Shown here: piece after piece, positions 20,399 to 32,262 of the stretch
How the letters are laid out: every line of letters starts with the position of its first letter
Position numbering within the stretch: position 1 is the first letter of the stretch
Source: Motilibacter deserti
GTDB taxonomy: Bacteria > Actinomycetota > Actinomycetes > Motilibacterales > Motilibacteraceae
DNA length: 64,000 nt
Assembly (NCBI RefSeq): GCF_011250635.1
Contig: NZ_JAANNP010000002.1
Coordinates: 256,478 to 320,477 of the forward strand
Direction: 5' to 3'
Translations under genes and position numbers: made by a program
The notes under the pieces: generated by a model
Told to the model about the DNA's origin: nothing
Seen by the model: the letters and a program-made list of their open reading frames with translations, nothing else
Database searches by the model: none

Positions 20399-21208
20399 GT
20401 GCTGAGCACCAGCAGGGCGGCCCTGGACGAGCTGCGCGAGCAGCTGCGCGGGCGGCTCGAGGGCGAGAGCCGCGCGACAGTCGCGAGCGAGCTGCTCGCG
20501 GTCGCCGCGCTGCTCGGCCGCGAGAGCGCGCTGCGGGCGACCTTGTCGGACCCGTCCGCGGCCGCCGACGCGAAGGCCGGGCTGGTCGACACCTTGCTGG
20601 GTGGCCGGCTCAGCCCCGTCGCACTGGACACGACCCGTGCCGCGGTCCGCGCGCGCTGGTCGCGCGCGGCCGACCTCCCCGACGCCGTCGAGGCGCTCGG
20701 GGCCGAGGCCGCCTTCGCCGAGGCCGAGGCGACCGGCGCCCTGGACCGGGTGGAGGAGGAGCTGTTCCGCTTCTCCCGCACCGTCGTCGGTGAGGCGCAG
20801 CTGCGTCGTGCGCTCAGCGGGGGCACCCTCCCCGTCGAGGGGCGTGTGGCCCTGCTGCGCGACCTGCTCGGGCAGCGCGCCTCGCCGGTGACCGCCCAGC
20901 TGCTCGAGCACGTCGTAGGCTCGTTGCGGGGACGTCGCCTCGAGGAGGCGCTCGACACGCTCGTCGAGCTCGCCGCGGAGCGACGCTCCGAGGTCGTGGC
21001 CGAGGTGACGGTCGCCGCTCCGCTGTCCGCGGAGCAGGAGACGCGCCTGGGCACCGTCCTCAGCCGGATCTACGGGCGCGCCGTGCGCCTGCAGGTCGAG
21101 GTGGACCCGTCCGTCCTGGGCGGGGTGGTCGTGCGCGTGGGTGACGAGGTCGTCGACGGCAGCGTCCTGCACCGCCTGGACCAGGCGCGCCGGGCGTTCA
21201 GCAAGTAG
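20399..21208 (+). CDS. atpH: F0F1 ATP synthase subunit delta
   Basis: 269 aa, the long actinobacterial delta, joining the peripheral stalk to F1. The C-terminal OSCP domain has [19 protein letters not shown] and the conserved [20 protein letters not shown]. The extra N-terminal length relative to E. coli is normal for this phylum, though in mycobacteria it is instead fused to b. GTG start one base after atpF. Confidence 0.92.
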   Translation: MLSTSRAALDELREQLRGRLEGESRATVASELLAVAALLGRESALRATLSDPSAAADAKAGLVDTLLGGRLSPVALDTTRAAVRARWSRAADLPDAVEALGAEAAFAEAEATGALDRVEEELFRFSRTVVGEAQLRRALSGGTLPVEGRVALLRDLLGQRASPVTAQLLEHVVGSLRGRRLEEALDTLVELAAERRSEVVAEVTVAAPLSAEQETRLGTVLSRIYGRAVRLQVEVDPSVLGGVVVRVGDEVVDGSVLHRLDQARRAFSK

Positions 21209-21303
21209 CCCGGCGAGCACCGAGCGGGGGCTCCCGCTCGACCGACGTAGTAGTACCGAAGAAGCCGACCCCTTTCGCATCGAAGAAAACGGGAGCAACA
21301 CCG

Positions 21304-23001
21304 ATGACGGAGCTGACGATCCGGCCGGAGGAGATCCGGGACGCGATCGAGCGCACCCTTTCGGCGTACGCGCCGGAGACGACGCGCGAGGAGGTCGGCA
21401 CGGTCATCGAGGCCGGCGACGGCATCGCGCGCGTCGAGGGGCTGCCCTCGGTCATGGCGAACGAGCTGCTGCAGTTCGAGGACGGGACCCTCGGCCTCGC
21501 CCTCAACCTCGACGAGCGCGAGATCGGCGTCGTCGTCCTCGGCGAGTTCGCAGGCATCGAGGCCGGCCAGCCGGTCAAGCGGACCGGGGAGATCCTCTCC
21601 GTGCCCGTCGGCGACGGCTTCCTCGGCCGCGTCGTGGACCCGCTCGGCAACCCGATCGACGGCCTCGGCCCGATCCAGGCCGAGGGCCGCCGCGCGCTCG
21701 AGCTCCAGGCGCCCACCGTGGTGCAGCGCAAGGAGGTCAAGGAGCCGCTGCAGACCGGCATCAAGGCCATCGACGCGATGACCGCGATCGGCCGCGGCCA
21801 GCGCCAGCTCATCATCGGCGACCGCCAGACCGGCAAGACCGCCGTTGCGATCGACGCGATCATCAACCAGGGCGAGGCCTGGCGCGCGGGCGACCAGAAG
21901 GCCCGCGTCAAGTGCATCTACGTCGCGATCGGCCAGAAGGGCTCGACGATCTCGCAGGTGCGCGGCGCCCTCGAGGCCGCCGGCGCGCTGGAGTACACGA
22001 CCATCGTCGCCGCCCCGGCCTCCGACCCGGCGGGCTTCAAGTACCTCGCCCCCTACACCGGCTCGGCCATCGGCCAGCACTGGATGTACGCCGGCGACGC
22101 CTCGCTGATCGTCTTCGACGACCTGTCCAAGCAGGCCGACGCCTACCGCGCCGTCTCGCTGCTGCTGCGCCGCCCGCCGGGCCGCGAGGCCTACCCGGGT
22201 GACGTCTTCTACCTGCACTCGCGGCTGCTCGAGCGCTGCGCCAAGCTCTCCGACGAGCTCGGCGGCGGCTCGCTGACCGGTCTGCCGATCATCGAGACCA
22301 AGGGCAACGACGTCTCGGCGTTCATCCCGACCAACGTCATCTCGATCACCGACGGCCAGTGCTTCCTCGAGACCGACCTGTTCAACCAGGGCGTGCGCCC
22401 GGCGATCAACGTCGGCATCTCGGTCTCGCGCGTCGGTGGCTCGGCCCAGACCAAGGCGATGAAGAAGATCGCCGGCCGTCTGCGCGTCGACCTCGCGCAG
22501 TACCGCGAGCTCGAGGCCTTCGCCGCCTTCGGCTCCGACCTCGACGCCGCCTCCAAGGCCCAGCTGGCCCGCGGGTCGCGCATGGTCGAGCTGCTCAAGC
22601 AGCCGCAGTACTCCCCGTTCTCCATGGAGCAGCAGGTCGTCTCGATCTGGGCCGGCACCCAGGGCAAGCTCGACGACGTCCCGGTCGAGGACATCCGCCG
22701 TTTCGAGAGCGAGCTGCTCGACTTCGTCGGCCGTGAGCGCCGCGAGATCTTCGACTCCCTGACGCAGACCCGCGAGCTCTCCGACGACACGGTGCGCCTG
22801 CTCGAGCAGGCGGTGAACGACTTCAAGAAGCAGTTCACCACCTCCTCCGGCGAGCAGCTGGTCAAGGACGAGCCGGTGACCCCGCTGGGCGCCGGCGACG
22901 TCTCCCGCGAGGGCGTCAAGCGCCACGTCCGCACGGAGGAGCAGGTCCGCCAGGCGTCCGGGCCGGTCGGCCGCGGCGGCTCCGAGATCACGCCGGGCTG
23001 A
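21304..23001 (+). CDS. atpA: F0F1 ATP synthase subunit alpha
   Basis: Non-catalytic nucleotide-binding subunit of F1. 565 aa with P-loop GDRQTGKT at residues 172-179 and the Arg-finger region [21 protein letters not shown]-terminal extension of about 30 residues (from about 535, [20 protein letters not shown]) is typical of actinobacteria, where it damps ATP hydrolysis in mycobacteria. ATG with GGGAG upstream, 95 bases after atpH. Confidence 0.97.
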   Translation: MTELTIRPEEIRDAIERTLSAYAPETTREEVGTVIEAGDGIARVEGLPSVMANELLQFEDGTLGLALNLDEREIGVVVLGEFAGIEAGQPVKRTGEILSVPVGDGFLGRVVDPLGNPIDGLGPIQAEGRRALELQAPTVVQRKEVKEPLQTGIKAIDAMTAIGRGQRQLIIGDRQTGKTAVAIDAIINQGEAWRAGDQKARVKCIYVAIGQKGSTISQVRGALEAAGALEYTTIVAAPASDPAGFKYLAPYTGSAIGQHWMYAGDASLIVFDDLSKQADAYRAVSLLLRRPPGREAYPGDVFYLHSRLLERCAKLSDELGGGSLTGLPIIETKGNDVSAFIPTNVISITDGQCFLETDLFNQGVRPAINVGISVSRVGGSAQTKAMKKIAGRLRVDLAQYRELEAFAAFGSDLDAASKAQLARGSRMVELLKQPQYSPFSMEQQVVSIWAGTQGKLDDVPVEDIRRFESELLDFVGRERREIFDSLTQTRELSDDTVRLLEQAVNDFKKQFTTSSGEQLVKDEPVTPLGAGDVSREGVKRHVRTEEQVRQASGPVGRGGSEITPG

Positions 23002-23004
23002 CGG

Positions 23005-25388
<2,384 letters not shown>

Positions 25389-25416
25389 CCCGCATCTGGC
25401 CTTGCCGGCGTGGGGC

Positions 25417-25506
25417 GCCGGGCGCGATCGCGCCCGGCCTCCGCACCGGCCCGACGCGCCGGCTCCCGGCTCGCCCCGTTAGGGGCGGCCGAGGGAGCCG
25501 GCGCGT
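25417..25506 (+). terminator. Two strong hairpins between atpD and atpC
   Basis: First, a 22-bp perfect palindrome at 25417-25438 (GCCGGGCGCGA and its complement). Second, a 14-bp stem from 25454-25467 with 25493-25506, closing an inner CGCCCC/GGGGCG hairpin. Neither has a long T run. Together they would stop or strongly reduce read-through into atpC. Confidence 0.6.
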
Positions 25507-25569
25507 TCACGTAGTTGCCAGTACCAGCGAATGGCGCCTACTCCCCGGCGAGCCGTCCGGGATCACAGG

Positions 25570-25575
25570 TAGGCT
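25570..25575 (+). promoter_or_regulatory. Candidate -10 for atpC
   Basis: TAGGCT, 33 bases before the atpC start and downstream of the hairpins. It fits the -10 seen before other genes here. A second candidate is TTGCCA (25515-25520) with TACTCC (25539-25544). Confidence 0.4.
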
Positions 25576-25608
25576 GCCCCCCACTCCGACACCGCTGAAG
25601 GAGCTGTC

Positions 25609-25977
25609 GTGGCCCTGTACGTCGAGCTCGTCTCGCCCGAACGATCGGTCTGGTCCGGCGAGGCGTCCCGCGTCATCACCCGCACGATCGAGGGTGACAT
25701 CGGGATCCTGCCCGGCCACACGCCTCTGCTCGCGGTCCTCGCCAACGGCCTCGTCCGCATCGTGGCCGAGGGCGGCCCGGAGGTGCGGGCCGTCGTCCTC
25801 GGCGGCTTCCTCAGCGTCGCCGACGACCGGGTCTCGATCCTGGCGGAGTGGTCGCAGCCGGCCGACGAGGTCGACGTGGCCTCTGCCGAGGCGGAGCTGC
25901 GCCAGGCCGAGCAGGCCGGCGACGCCGATGCCGCGAGCCGCGCTCGCGCCCTGCTCGCCGCCGCGTCCGGCGCCTGA
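25609..25977 (+). CDS. atpC: F0F1 ATP synthase subunit epsilon
   Basis: 122 aa, N-terminal beta sandwich (VELVSPERSVWSGEASRVIT, EGDIGILPGHTPLLAVLANG) and a short helical end. Couples rotor to ring and can inhibit hydrolysis. GTG with GAAGGAG five bases upstream. It lies 220 bases from atpD, while the other atp genes are close together, so its expression may be partly separate. Confidence 0.95.
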   Translation: MALYVELVSPERSVWSGEASRVITRTIEGDIGILPGHTPLLAVLANGLVRIVAEGGPEVRAVVLGGFLSVADDRVSILAEWSQPADEVDVASAEAELRQAEQAGDADAASRARALLAAASGA

Positions 25978-26024
25978 GGCGCGCACCGTAGGCGCGGCGG
26001 GACAGGGCTGAAAGGGCGCGGGCC

Positions 26025-26465
26025 GTGGACTTCCTCCTCGTTCTCGACGTCCTGGGCGCGATCCTGCTGCTGGCCGTCCTCGGCCTCGCCGCGCTGGCCA
26101 TCCGCCGGCGCATGATCCAGCGTCGCGGCGGCACGTTCGACTGCTCCATGCGCAAGCGCTCCCGGCCGGCGCCCAAGGGCTGGATGCTCGGGGTCGGCCG
26201 CTACGCGACCGACACGGTGGAGTGGTACCGCGTCTTCAGCTACTCCCCGCGGCCCCGTCAGGTGATCGAGCGTCGCGACATCGTGGTGCTCTCGCGGCGG
26301 GCACCCGACGCCGCCGAGGCGCTGGCGCTGTTGCCCGGCGCCGTCATCGTCGAGTGCACCTCGGGCGGGCAGACCCTGGAGCTGGGGATGAGCGCGGACG
26401 CCCTCACCGGCTTCCTCGCCTGGCTCGAGGCGGCCCCGCCCGGCCAGCATCCCGTCGTCGCCTGA
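26025..26465 (+). CDS. DUF2550 family membrane-anchored protein
   Basis: 146 aa. One N-terminal hydrophobic helix (about 4-24, [21 protein letters not shown]) and a cytosolic or outer domain with [30 protein letters not shown] and [19 protein letters not shown]. Matches the DUF2550 protein that follows atpC in mycobacteria. Function unknown; the conserved link with atpC and murA suggests an envelope or energy role. GTG start 48 bases after atpC. Confidence 0.85.
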   Translation: MDFLLVLDVLGAILLLAVLGLAALAIRRRMIQRRGGTFDCSMRKRSRPAPKGWMLGVGRYATDTVEWYRVFSYSPRPRQVIERRDIVVLSRRAPDAAEALALLPGAVIVECTSGGQTLELGMSADALTGFLAWLEAAPPGQHPVVA

Positions 26466-26574
26466 GGCGGTCGCGGGCCCGGCGGCTCCGTGCGAGCGTG
26501 GCGCCGCAGTGCGCGGTGCTCGGTGGCCGGTGCCCGGGAGGGTGACGTCTCTCCGGCTGGGCCGCCCGCCGATG

Positions 26575-27165
26575 TCAGCCGCCGGGCTTCCAGAGCACGT
26601 CCCCGTGCTCGAGGTTCGCGTGCCGGCACAGGATGAACAGCAGGTCGGAGAGCCGGTTGAGGTACTGCACGACAGCGGGGGAGACGCCGCCGTCGCCGGT
26701 TCCGAGCGCCTCCACCGCGGCCCAGGTCGAGCGCTCGGCCCGACGCGTGACGGTCCGGGCGACGTGCAGCAGCGCGGCCCCCGGAGTGCCTCCGGGCAGC
26801 ACGAACGAGCGCAGCGGCGGCAGCGGCTCGTTGTAGCGGTCGCAGGCCTCCTCCAGCGCGGCCACGTACGCCGGGCGCACGCGGAGCGGTGCCTGCGGGT
26901 CGCCGTCCGGCGGTTCGTCCGCGGCCAGCGGGCGGCAGAGGTCTGCGCCCACGTCGAAGAGGTCGTTCTGGACGGCCGTGAGCAGCTCCACGACGTCCGG
27001 CGCGAGCCCGCCGAGGGCGAGGGCGACGCCGATCGCGCTGTTGGCCTCGTCGACGTCGGCGAACGCGGCCAGGCGCAGGTCCGTCTTGGGCACGCGCGTG
27101 CCGTCGCCGAGCGCCGTCGTGCCCGCGTCGCCGGTGCGGGTGTAGATCCGTGTCAGGTGCACCAC
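26575..27165 (-). CDS. pduO: Cob(I)alamin adenosyltransferase, PduO type
   Basis: Adenosylates cob(I)alamin with ATP to make coenzyme B12. 196 aa. The family signature [18 protein letters not shown] lies at the N-terminus, then [14 protein letters not shown], and the helical RRAERSTW...[17 protein letters not shown] that holds the corrin side. GTG start at 27165 (a second GTG follows); there is no ribosome site, but a TAGGCT -10 ends seven bases upstream, so the mRNA is probably leaderless. Convergent with the DUF2550 gene and divergent from murA, as in mycobacteria. Confidence 0.93.
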   Translation of the reverse strand: MVHLTRIYTRTGDAGTTALGDGTRVPKTDLRLAAFADVDEANSAIGVALALGGLAPDVVELLTAVQNDLFDVGADLCRPLAADEPPDGDPQAPLRVRPAYVAALEEACDRYNEPLPPLRSFVLPGGTPGAALLHVARTVTRRAERSTWAAVEALGTGDGGVSPAVVQYLNRLSDLLFILCRHANLEHGDVLWKPGG

Positions 27166-27172
27166 GAGCGGG

Positions 27173-27178
27173 AGCCTA
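27173..27178 (-). promoter_or_regulatory. Leaderless promoter -10 of pduO
   Basis: TAGGCT on the minus strand, ending seven bases before the GTG. The whole gap between the two divergent start codons is only 15 bases, so this -10 overlaps the murA ribosome site GCGGGAG (27168-27174) on the other strand. Confidence 0.5.
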
Positions 27179-27180
27179 CG

Positions 27181-28512
27181 ATGCCGGGCGTGGAACGCTT
27201 CCGGGTAGAAGGCGGCGGCCGGCTGCAGGGCGAGGTCCGCGTGACCGGGGCGAAGAACAGCGTCCTCAAGCTCATGGCGGCCGCACTGCTGGCCGAGGGG
27301 GAGTCGACGATCGTCGACGTCCCCGCCATCCTCGACACCGAGATCATGGCCGAGCTGCTGCGTCGGCTCGGCTGCGGCGTGGAGCTCGACCAGGCGACGG
27401 ACGGGGGGCCCGGGGCCGGCGGGTCCGTTCGCATCGACGTGCCGGCGGTGCCGGGGCACGAGGCCGACTACGACCTCGTGCGCCGCATGCGCGCGTCGAT
27501 CTGCGTGCTCGGCCCGCTGCTGGCCCGCTGCGGGCAGGTCAGCGTCGCCCGGCCGGGCGGTGACAACATCGGCTCACGCCCGCTGGACATGCACATCTCC
27601 GGCCTCGAGCGGCTCGGCGCCACGATCGAGACCGAGCACGGCTTCATCGTGGCCAAGGCCCCGCGGGGGCTGACCGGTGCGCAGGTCTGGCTGGACTTCC
27701 CGAGCGTGGGCGCGACCGAGAACATCCTCATGGCCGCCGTGCTGGCCAAGGGCACGACGGTGATCGACAACGCGGCCCGCGAGCCGGAGATCGTGGACCT
27801 CTGCTTCATGCTCGAGCAGATGGGCGCCAAGATCGGCGGTGCCGGCACCTCGACCCTGGAGATCCAGGGCACGGACCGGCTGACGCCGACCCGCCACGTG
27901 TCGGTCCCCGACCGGATCGTGGCCGGCACCTGGGCGTACGCGGCGACGATGACCCGCGGGGACGTCTTCGTGCGCAACGGGCGGGCCGAGCACCTGGAGA
28001 TCGCGCTCGACAAGCTCGTGCGCTCCGGAGCGACGGTCGAGCGGGTCGCCCCGGGCGAGGGCGACGAGGGCGGCTTCCGGGTGCGCATGGACGAGCGGCC
28101 CAAGGCCGTCGACGTCGTGACGCTGCCGTTCCCCGGCTTCGCGACCGACCTGCTGCCGATGGTGCTCGCGCTCAACAGCGTGGCCGATGGCGCTGCGATG
28201 GTCACGGAGAACGTCTTCGAGGCGCGCTTCATGTTCGTCGACGAGCTGGCCCGGCTGGGCGCCGACGTCCGCACCGACGGCCACCACTGCGTCGTACGAG
28301 GCAAGGAGCGGCTCTCGGGGGCCCCCGTGCGCGCGCACGACATCCGCGCCGGCGCGGGGCTGATCATGGCCGGGCTCGTCTCCGACGGCGTCACGACGGT
28401 GAGCGACGCCTACCACGTCGACCGCGGCTACCCCGGCTTCGCCGAGCAGTTGCGATCCCTCGGCGTGGACGTCACGCGCGAGACCGACCCGGACGCCCTG
28501 CTCGAGGGCTGA
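27181..28512 (+). CDS. murA: UDP-N-acetylglucosamine 1-carboxyvinyltransferase, Asp-type
   Basis: First committed step of peptidoglycan synthesis: transfers enolpyruvate from PEP to UDP-GlcNAc. 443 aa. N-terminal [15 protein letters not shown] with the essential Lys. In the loop that carries the catalytic Cys of E. coli (Cys115, PGGCTIG), this protein has Asp128 ([14 protein letters not shown]). The same swap makes mycobacterial MurA insensitive to fosfomycin, so intrinsic resistance is expected. ATG at 27181 with GGGAG six bases upstream; a GTG nine bases later is possible. TAGATC at 27143-27148 is a possible -10 inside pduO. Confidence 0.95.
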   Translation: MPGVERFRVEGGGRLQGEVRVTGAKNSVLKLMAAALLAEGESTIVDVPAILDTEIMAELLRRLGCGVELDQATDGGPGAGGSVRIDVPAVPGHEADYDLVRRMRASICVLGPLLARCGQVSVARPGGDNIGSRPLDMHISGLERLGATIETEHGFIVAKAPRGLTGAQVWLDFPSVGATENILMAAVLAKGTTVIDNAAREPEIVDLCFMLEQMGAKIGGAGTSTLEIQGTDRLTPTRHVSVPDRIVAGTWAYAATMTRGDVFVRNGRAEHLEIALDKLVRSGATVERVAPGEGDEGGFRVRMDERPKAVDVVTLPFPGFATDLLPMVLALNSVADGAAMVTENVFEARFMFVDELARLGADVRTDGHHCVVRGKERLSGAPVRAHDIRAGAGLIMAGLVSDGVTTVSDAYHVDRGYPGFAEQLRSLGVDVTRETDPDALLEG

Positions 28513-28576
28513 GGGCGACGGGCGCGGGTGGCGGGCCCGTCCGCCCGCGAGCCTCGGCCAGGCGGTGCCCGACCGG

Positions 28577-28906
28577 TCAGCCGGACAGCCCGGCCAGGAC
28601 CCGACGGGCCTGGCGCTCGTCGCTCGCGAAGACCATGAGGCGCGGCCCGTCGGTCGTCGTCGCCAGCGTGGCGCGCAGCCCGGCGTCGTCGAGGGTGCGC
28701 CGGAGCAGCTCTCCCTGGACGTAGGTCTGGGGGGCAGCGACCGCGACGAGCAGGCCGTAGTCGCCGGCGCCCCCGGGCCGCGCGGGCCGGGCGACGACGG
28801 ACTTGCCCCGGCTGAACGCCCAGCGCAGCAGCAGCGCCAGCACCCCGACGACGAGGAAGGACATGACGGGGCCGAAGAGGTAGGAGTAGCTCTGCCAGGC
28901 CGGCAC
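28577..28906 (-). CDS. Small membrane protein with DUF2007-like domain
   Basis: 109 aa. One N-terminal membrane helix (SYLFGPVMSFLVVGVLALLL), a basic linker, then DYGLLVAVAAPQTYVQGELLRRTLDDAGLRATL and a final VFASDERQARRVLAGL. This pattern fits the small ferredoxin-like DUF2007 proteins; the assignment is tentative and no ligand is known. GTG start chosen because GACAAT (28918-28913) ends six bases upstream, a leaderless layout; a longer frame from 28972 has no support. Convergent with murA. Confidence 0.55.
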   Translation of the reverse strand: MPAWQSYSYLFGPVMSFLVVGVLALLLRWAFSRGKSVVARPARPGGAGDYGLLVAVAAPQTYVQGELLRRTLDDAGLRATLATTTDGPRLMVFASDERQARRVLAGLSG

Positions 28907-28912
28907 GCCCCC

Positions 28913-28918
28913 ATTGTC
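28913..28918 (-). promoter_or_regulatory. Leaderless promoter -10
   Basis: GACAAT on the minus strand, six bases before the GTG of the DUF2007-like gene. Transcription would start at or within one base of the start codon. Confidence 0.4.
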
Positions 28919-29082
28919 CTCCCTGCGGCCGGTGATCGCCGGGCGAGGACGCTTCAGCCGGTGCCGCGACACGCCGAAGGTGTGCGTTGGGACAGACGCA
29001 CGGAACCCCCGCGTACCGTCGAATGCAACCCATCGCGCCTCCGGCGCGTCTACAAGGTGTGGGAGAGCGGCGAGGAGCGATC

Positions 29083-29391
29083 ATGCAGATCCGGGTCTGC
29101 ACCGGCAGCGAGGTCGTGCTGGCCGGCCGTCTCGACGCCTCGACCGTCGGTGACGTGCGCACCGCGCTGCACCGTGCGCTCGACGCCGGGTCCGGGCAGC
29201 TGCTCGTCGACGTGTCCGAGGTGGAGGTCGCCGACGCGACCGGCCTCGGCGTGCTCGTAGGTGCCCACCGCAAGGCCGAGCGGCTCGAGCGCTCGCTCGT
29301 CCTGCGCGGCGTGCCTCCCCGCCTCCAGCGCCTGCTCCGCGCGACCCGTCTCCACCGCATCCTGCGCGTCGCGGACTACGCGCTGACCTGA
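29083..29391 (+). CDS. STAS-domain anti-anti-sigma factor
   Basis: 102 aa, a single STAS domain like SpoIIAA/RsbV. LLVDVSEVEVADATGLGVLV holds the phosphorylation loop: D51-A52-T53, with Thr where most family members have Ser, so control by a kinase remains possible. Such proteins free a sigma factor by binding its anti-sigma factor when unphosphorylated. No kinase or sigma gene is adjacent. ATG with GAGGAG five bases upstream; the frame from 28987 was rejected. Confidence 0.82.
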   Translation: MQIRVCTGSEVVLAGRLDASTVGDVRTALHRALDAGSGQLLVDVSEVEVADATGLGVLVGAHRKAERLERSLVLRGVPPRLQRLLRATRLHRILRVADYALT

Positions 29392-29515
29392 CACGCCTGC
29401 CTCGCCCGGTGCTCCTGCATGGCGCGCCGGGGGCGGGAAGCTGCCGACGTAACCTCCCTCGGGCAGGATGCCCCGACGTGACGGCCGGTCGCGGCCGGTT
29501 CCCGGGGAGGTCGGA

Positions 29516-31402
29516 GTGGAGTCGCACAGCGACGTTCTGTTGCTGGTCGTGGGCGTCGCCGCCGCGTACGGCCTGGCTCGGCGGGTCGGGGTGCTGCCGC
29601 CGCTGCTGCTCACGGTGGTCGGCGTCGTCGTGTCGTACGTGCCGGGCGTCCCCGACTACCACCTCGAGCCCGAGGTCGTCCTCGCGCTCTTCCTGCCGCC
29701 GCTGCTCTACTCCGCGGCGATCTCGACCTCGTTGCCGAGCTTCAAGCGCAACCTGCGCCCGATCGCGCTGCTCGCGGTGGGCCTGGTCGTGTTCACCACG
29801 CTGTCGGTCGGGTTCGTCCTGCACTGGGTGCTGCCGGAGATCCCGCTGGCGGCGGCCCTCGCCCTCGGCGCCGTGGTCGCCCCGCCGGACGCGGTGGCCG
29901 CCACCGCCGTCGCCCGTCAGACCGGGCTGCCGCGCCGGCTCGTGAGCCTGCTGGAGGGCGAGAGCCTGGTCAACGACGCGACTGCGCTGACGATCCTCAG
30001 CGTGGCGTCGGCGGCGATCGTCGACCCCGGGACGCCGGGGCCGGTGGACGTGGCGTGGGAGTTCCTCGTCGCGAGCGTGGGCGGGGTCGTCGTCGGGGTC
30101 GCGGTGGCGTACGCCATCGCCCTCGTCCGTCGGCACGTCGACGAGCCGCTGATGAGCTCGACGCTGTCGCTGGTGACGCCCTTCGCCGCGTGGGCGCTGG
30201 CCGAGGAGATCCACTCCTCGGGCGTGCTCGCGGTCGTGGTGGCCGGGCTGATCCTCGGGCACAAGTCGCCGCAGCTGCTGTCGGCGGAGGCACGGCTGCA
30301 GCAGCGGGCGATCTGGGAGACCGTCGAGTTCCTGCTCCAGGGCGTGCTGTTCGCGCTCGTCGGGCTGCAGCTGCCGTTCCTGGTCGAGCAGCTCGACGAG
30401 GACCTCTCCACGGTGGTGACGGCCACGCTCGTCGTCGTCGGGGTGGTCCTGCTCGCCCGGCCGGTCTGGGTCTTCCCCGCGACCTACCTCACCCGGCTCG
30501 TCCCGCGCGTACGCCACAACGACCCGCCGCCGACGCCTAAGGTCCCGGCGGTGATCTCCTGGGCCGGCATGCGCGGGGCGGTGTCGCTGGCCGCCGCGCT
30601 CTCGCTGGAGGAGGAGACCCCGCACCGCGAGCTGCTGGTCTTCGTCACGTTCGTGGTCATCGCGGTGACCCTCGTCGGGCAGGGCGCGACGCTGCCGATG
30701 CTGATCCGCAGGCTGCGCATCGAGGGCCCGGACCCGGTCCAGGACGCGCTGCAGGAGGCATCGGTGAAGCAGGACGCGGTCCGGGCTGCGGAGGAGGCGC
30801 TGGACCGGCTCGTGGCCGAGCACCCGCTCCCGCACGGGGTCGAGGAGCGGCTGCGCCAGGGCGCCGACCACCGGGCGATGGCGGCGTGGGAGCGGCTCGG
30901 CGCGGGCGGCGGTGCCCACGCACCGGGGGAGGAGGCAGTGGAGACGCCGTCGGAGGCGTACCGCCGCGTGCGGCACGCCATGCTCGTCGCGGAGCGGGAC
31001 GTCCTGGTGAAGGCGCGCGACGAGGGCCGGATCGACGACGAGGTGATGCAGGCCGTGCTGCGCGACCTCGACCTCGAGGAGACCCTGCTCAGCGGGGTCG
31101 ACGAGCGCCGGGGCGGCCGCCGGCAGGAGTCCACGGTCCTCATGGACGCGTGCGAGCACCTGGCCACCGCACCGGCGGACGCGGTGCCGTCGACGACCCA
31201 GGGCTGCGAGGACTGCCTGCGCGAGGGGACCGCCTGGGTCCACCTGCGCCTCTGCCTCGGCTGCGGCCACGTCGGCTGCTGCGACTCCTCGCCGCGGCGC
31301 CACGCGACCAAGCACTGGCAGACCGACGCCCACCCGGTCATCCGGTCGTTCGAGCCCGGGGAGGACTGGCGCTGGTGCTACGCCGACGAGGTGGTCAGCT
31401 AG
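29516..31402 (+). CDS. CPA1 Na+/H+ antiporter with C-terminal UBP-type zinc finger
   Basis: 628 aa. About 12 membrane helices in residues 1-410 with the ion-site segments VVAPPDAVAATAVARQ and GESLVNDATALTIL, typical of NhaP/NHE exchangers. Then a helical cytosolic tail, and a zinc finger (about 545-620) with CEHL, GCEDCLREG, LRLCLGCGHVGCCDSSPRRH, HPVI and a closing DWRWCY. This matches the ubiquitin-protease ZnF-UBP fold, known on some actinobacterial antiporters. Its ligand here is unknown. GTG at 29516 has GGGGAGG five bases upstream. TAACCT at 29450-29455 is a -10 candidate. Confidence 0.88.
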   Translation: MESHSDVLLLVVGVAAAYGLARRVGVLPPLLLTVVGVVVSYVPGVPDYHLEPEVVLALFLPPLLYSAAISTSLPSFKRNLRPIALLAVGLVVFTTLSVGFVLHWVLPEIPLAAALALGAVVAPPDAVAATAVARQTGLPRRLVSLLEGESLVNDATALTILSVASAAIVDPGTPGPVDVAWEFLVASVGGVVVGVAVAYAIALVRRHVDEPLMSSTLSLVTPFAAWALAEEIHSSGVLAVVVAGLILGHKSPQLLSAEARLQQRAIWETVEFLLQGVLFALVGLQLPFLVEQLDEDLSTVVTATLVVVGVVLLARPVWVFPATYLTRLVPRVRHNDPPPTPKVPAVISWAGMRGAVSLAAALSLEEETPHRELLVFVTFVVIAVTLVGQGATLPMLIRRLRIEGPDPVQDALQEASVKQDAVRAAEEALDRLVAEHPLPHGVEERLRQGADHRAMAAWERLGAGGGAHAPGEEAVETPSEAYRRVRHAMLVAERDVLVKARDEGRIDDEVMQAVLRDLDLEETLLSGVDERRGGRRQESTVLMDACEHLATAPADAVPSTTQGCEDCLREGTAWVHLRLCLGCGHVGCCDSSPRRHATKHWQTDAHPVIRSFEPGEDWRWCYADEVVS

Positions 31403-31469
31403 CGCCTCCGCCCGACTGGGCGTGGGCGGCGCCGCGCCGTGGCCCAAGCCGGGCTGGGAGGATCACGAC

Positions 31470-32114
31470 GTGGACAACACCGGCCTCGTCGTCGACCGCA
31501 GCCCGCTTCCCCCCGAGATCGACGGGCGGGTCGCCGCCCAGCTGACCTTCGTCGCCGAGGCGGACCGGCTGAAGACCGTGCTGCGGGCCTCCCCGCTCGC
31601 GGCGGCCGACCGCCGCGAGAACGACGCCGAGCACTCGTGGCACCTGGCCCTGATGGTGCTGCTGCTGGCCGAGCACTCCGACGAGCCGATCGACGTGGGA
31701 CACGCGCTGAAGCTCGTGCTCGTGCACGACCTGGTGGAGGTCTACGCGGGAGACAGCCCCGTCTTCGACGCAGCGTCCGTCGTTGACCAGCACGAGCGCG
31801 AGGCCGCGGCCGCGGACCGGCTCTTCCCGCTGCTGCCCGCGGACCAGGCACGCACGGTCCGCGAGCTCTGGGAGGAGTTCGAGGCCGGGGTGACGCCCGA
31901 GGCCCGGTTCTGCAAAGCGATGGACCGGCTCGAGCCCATGCTGCTCAACTGGCTGAACCGGGGCGGCACGTGGCAGATGCCGGGCGCCACCGAGGCGACG
32001 GTGCGCGCCCGCGAGGCAGGGGTCGTCGCGGCGTCATCATCGCTCGGTGCGGCCGCGGACCTGCTGGTGGAGCACGGCCTGCGCAACGGGTGGATCCGCC
32101 GCTCGCCCTCCTGA
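31470..32114 (+). CDS. HD-domain phosphohydrolase (YfbR-like)
   Basis: 214 aa. H55 in ENDAEHSWHLAL, H86-D87 in LVLVHDLVEVYAGD and a later Asp (AMDRLEPM) form the H...HD...D metal site of HD hydrolases. Residue pattern and length match the 5'-deoxynucleotidase/YfbR group, which removes phosphate from dNMPs; substrate not proven. GTG with GGGAGG seven bases upstream. Convergent with nucS. Confidence 0.83.
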   Translation: MDNTGLVVDRSPLPPEIDGRVAAQLTFVAEADRLKTVLRASPLAAADRRENDAEHSWHLALMVLLLAEHSDEPIDVGHALKLVLVHDLVEVYAGDSPVFDAASVVDQHEREAAAADRLFPLLPADQARTVRELWEEFEAGVTPEARFCKAMDRLEPMLLNWLNRGGTWQMPGATEATVRAREAGVVAASSSLGAAADLLVEHGLRNGWIRRSPS

Positions 32115-32262
32115 CGCGGGCCGACGGCCGGCGTACCCCCGGGTGGGAACGCGCCCGGCCCCGGCAGGGCCCACCGCCGCACTCCGAGCGCCAGCCCGCC
32201 GAGCGGGAGACCCTGCGCGCCAGAGGTCGACGGTCCCCGGCGACGGCCCCGCGATGGCCCGT

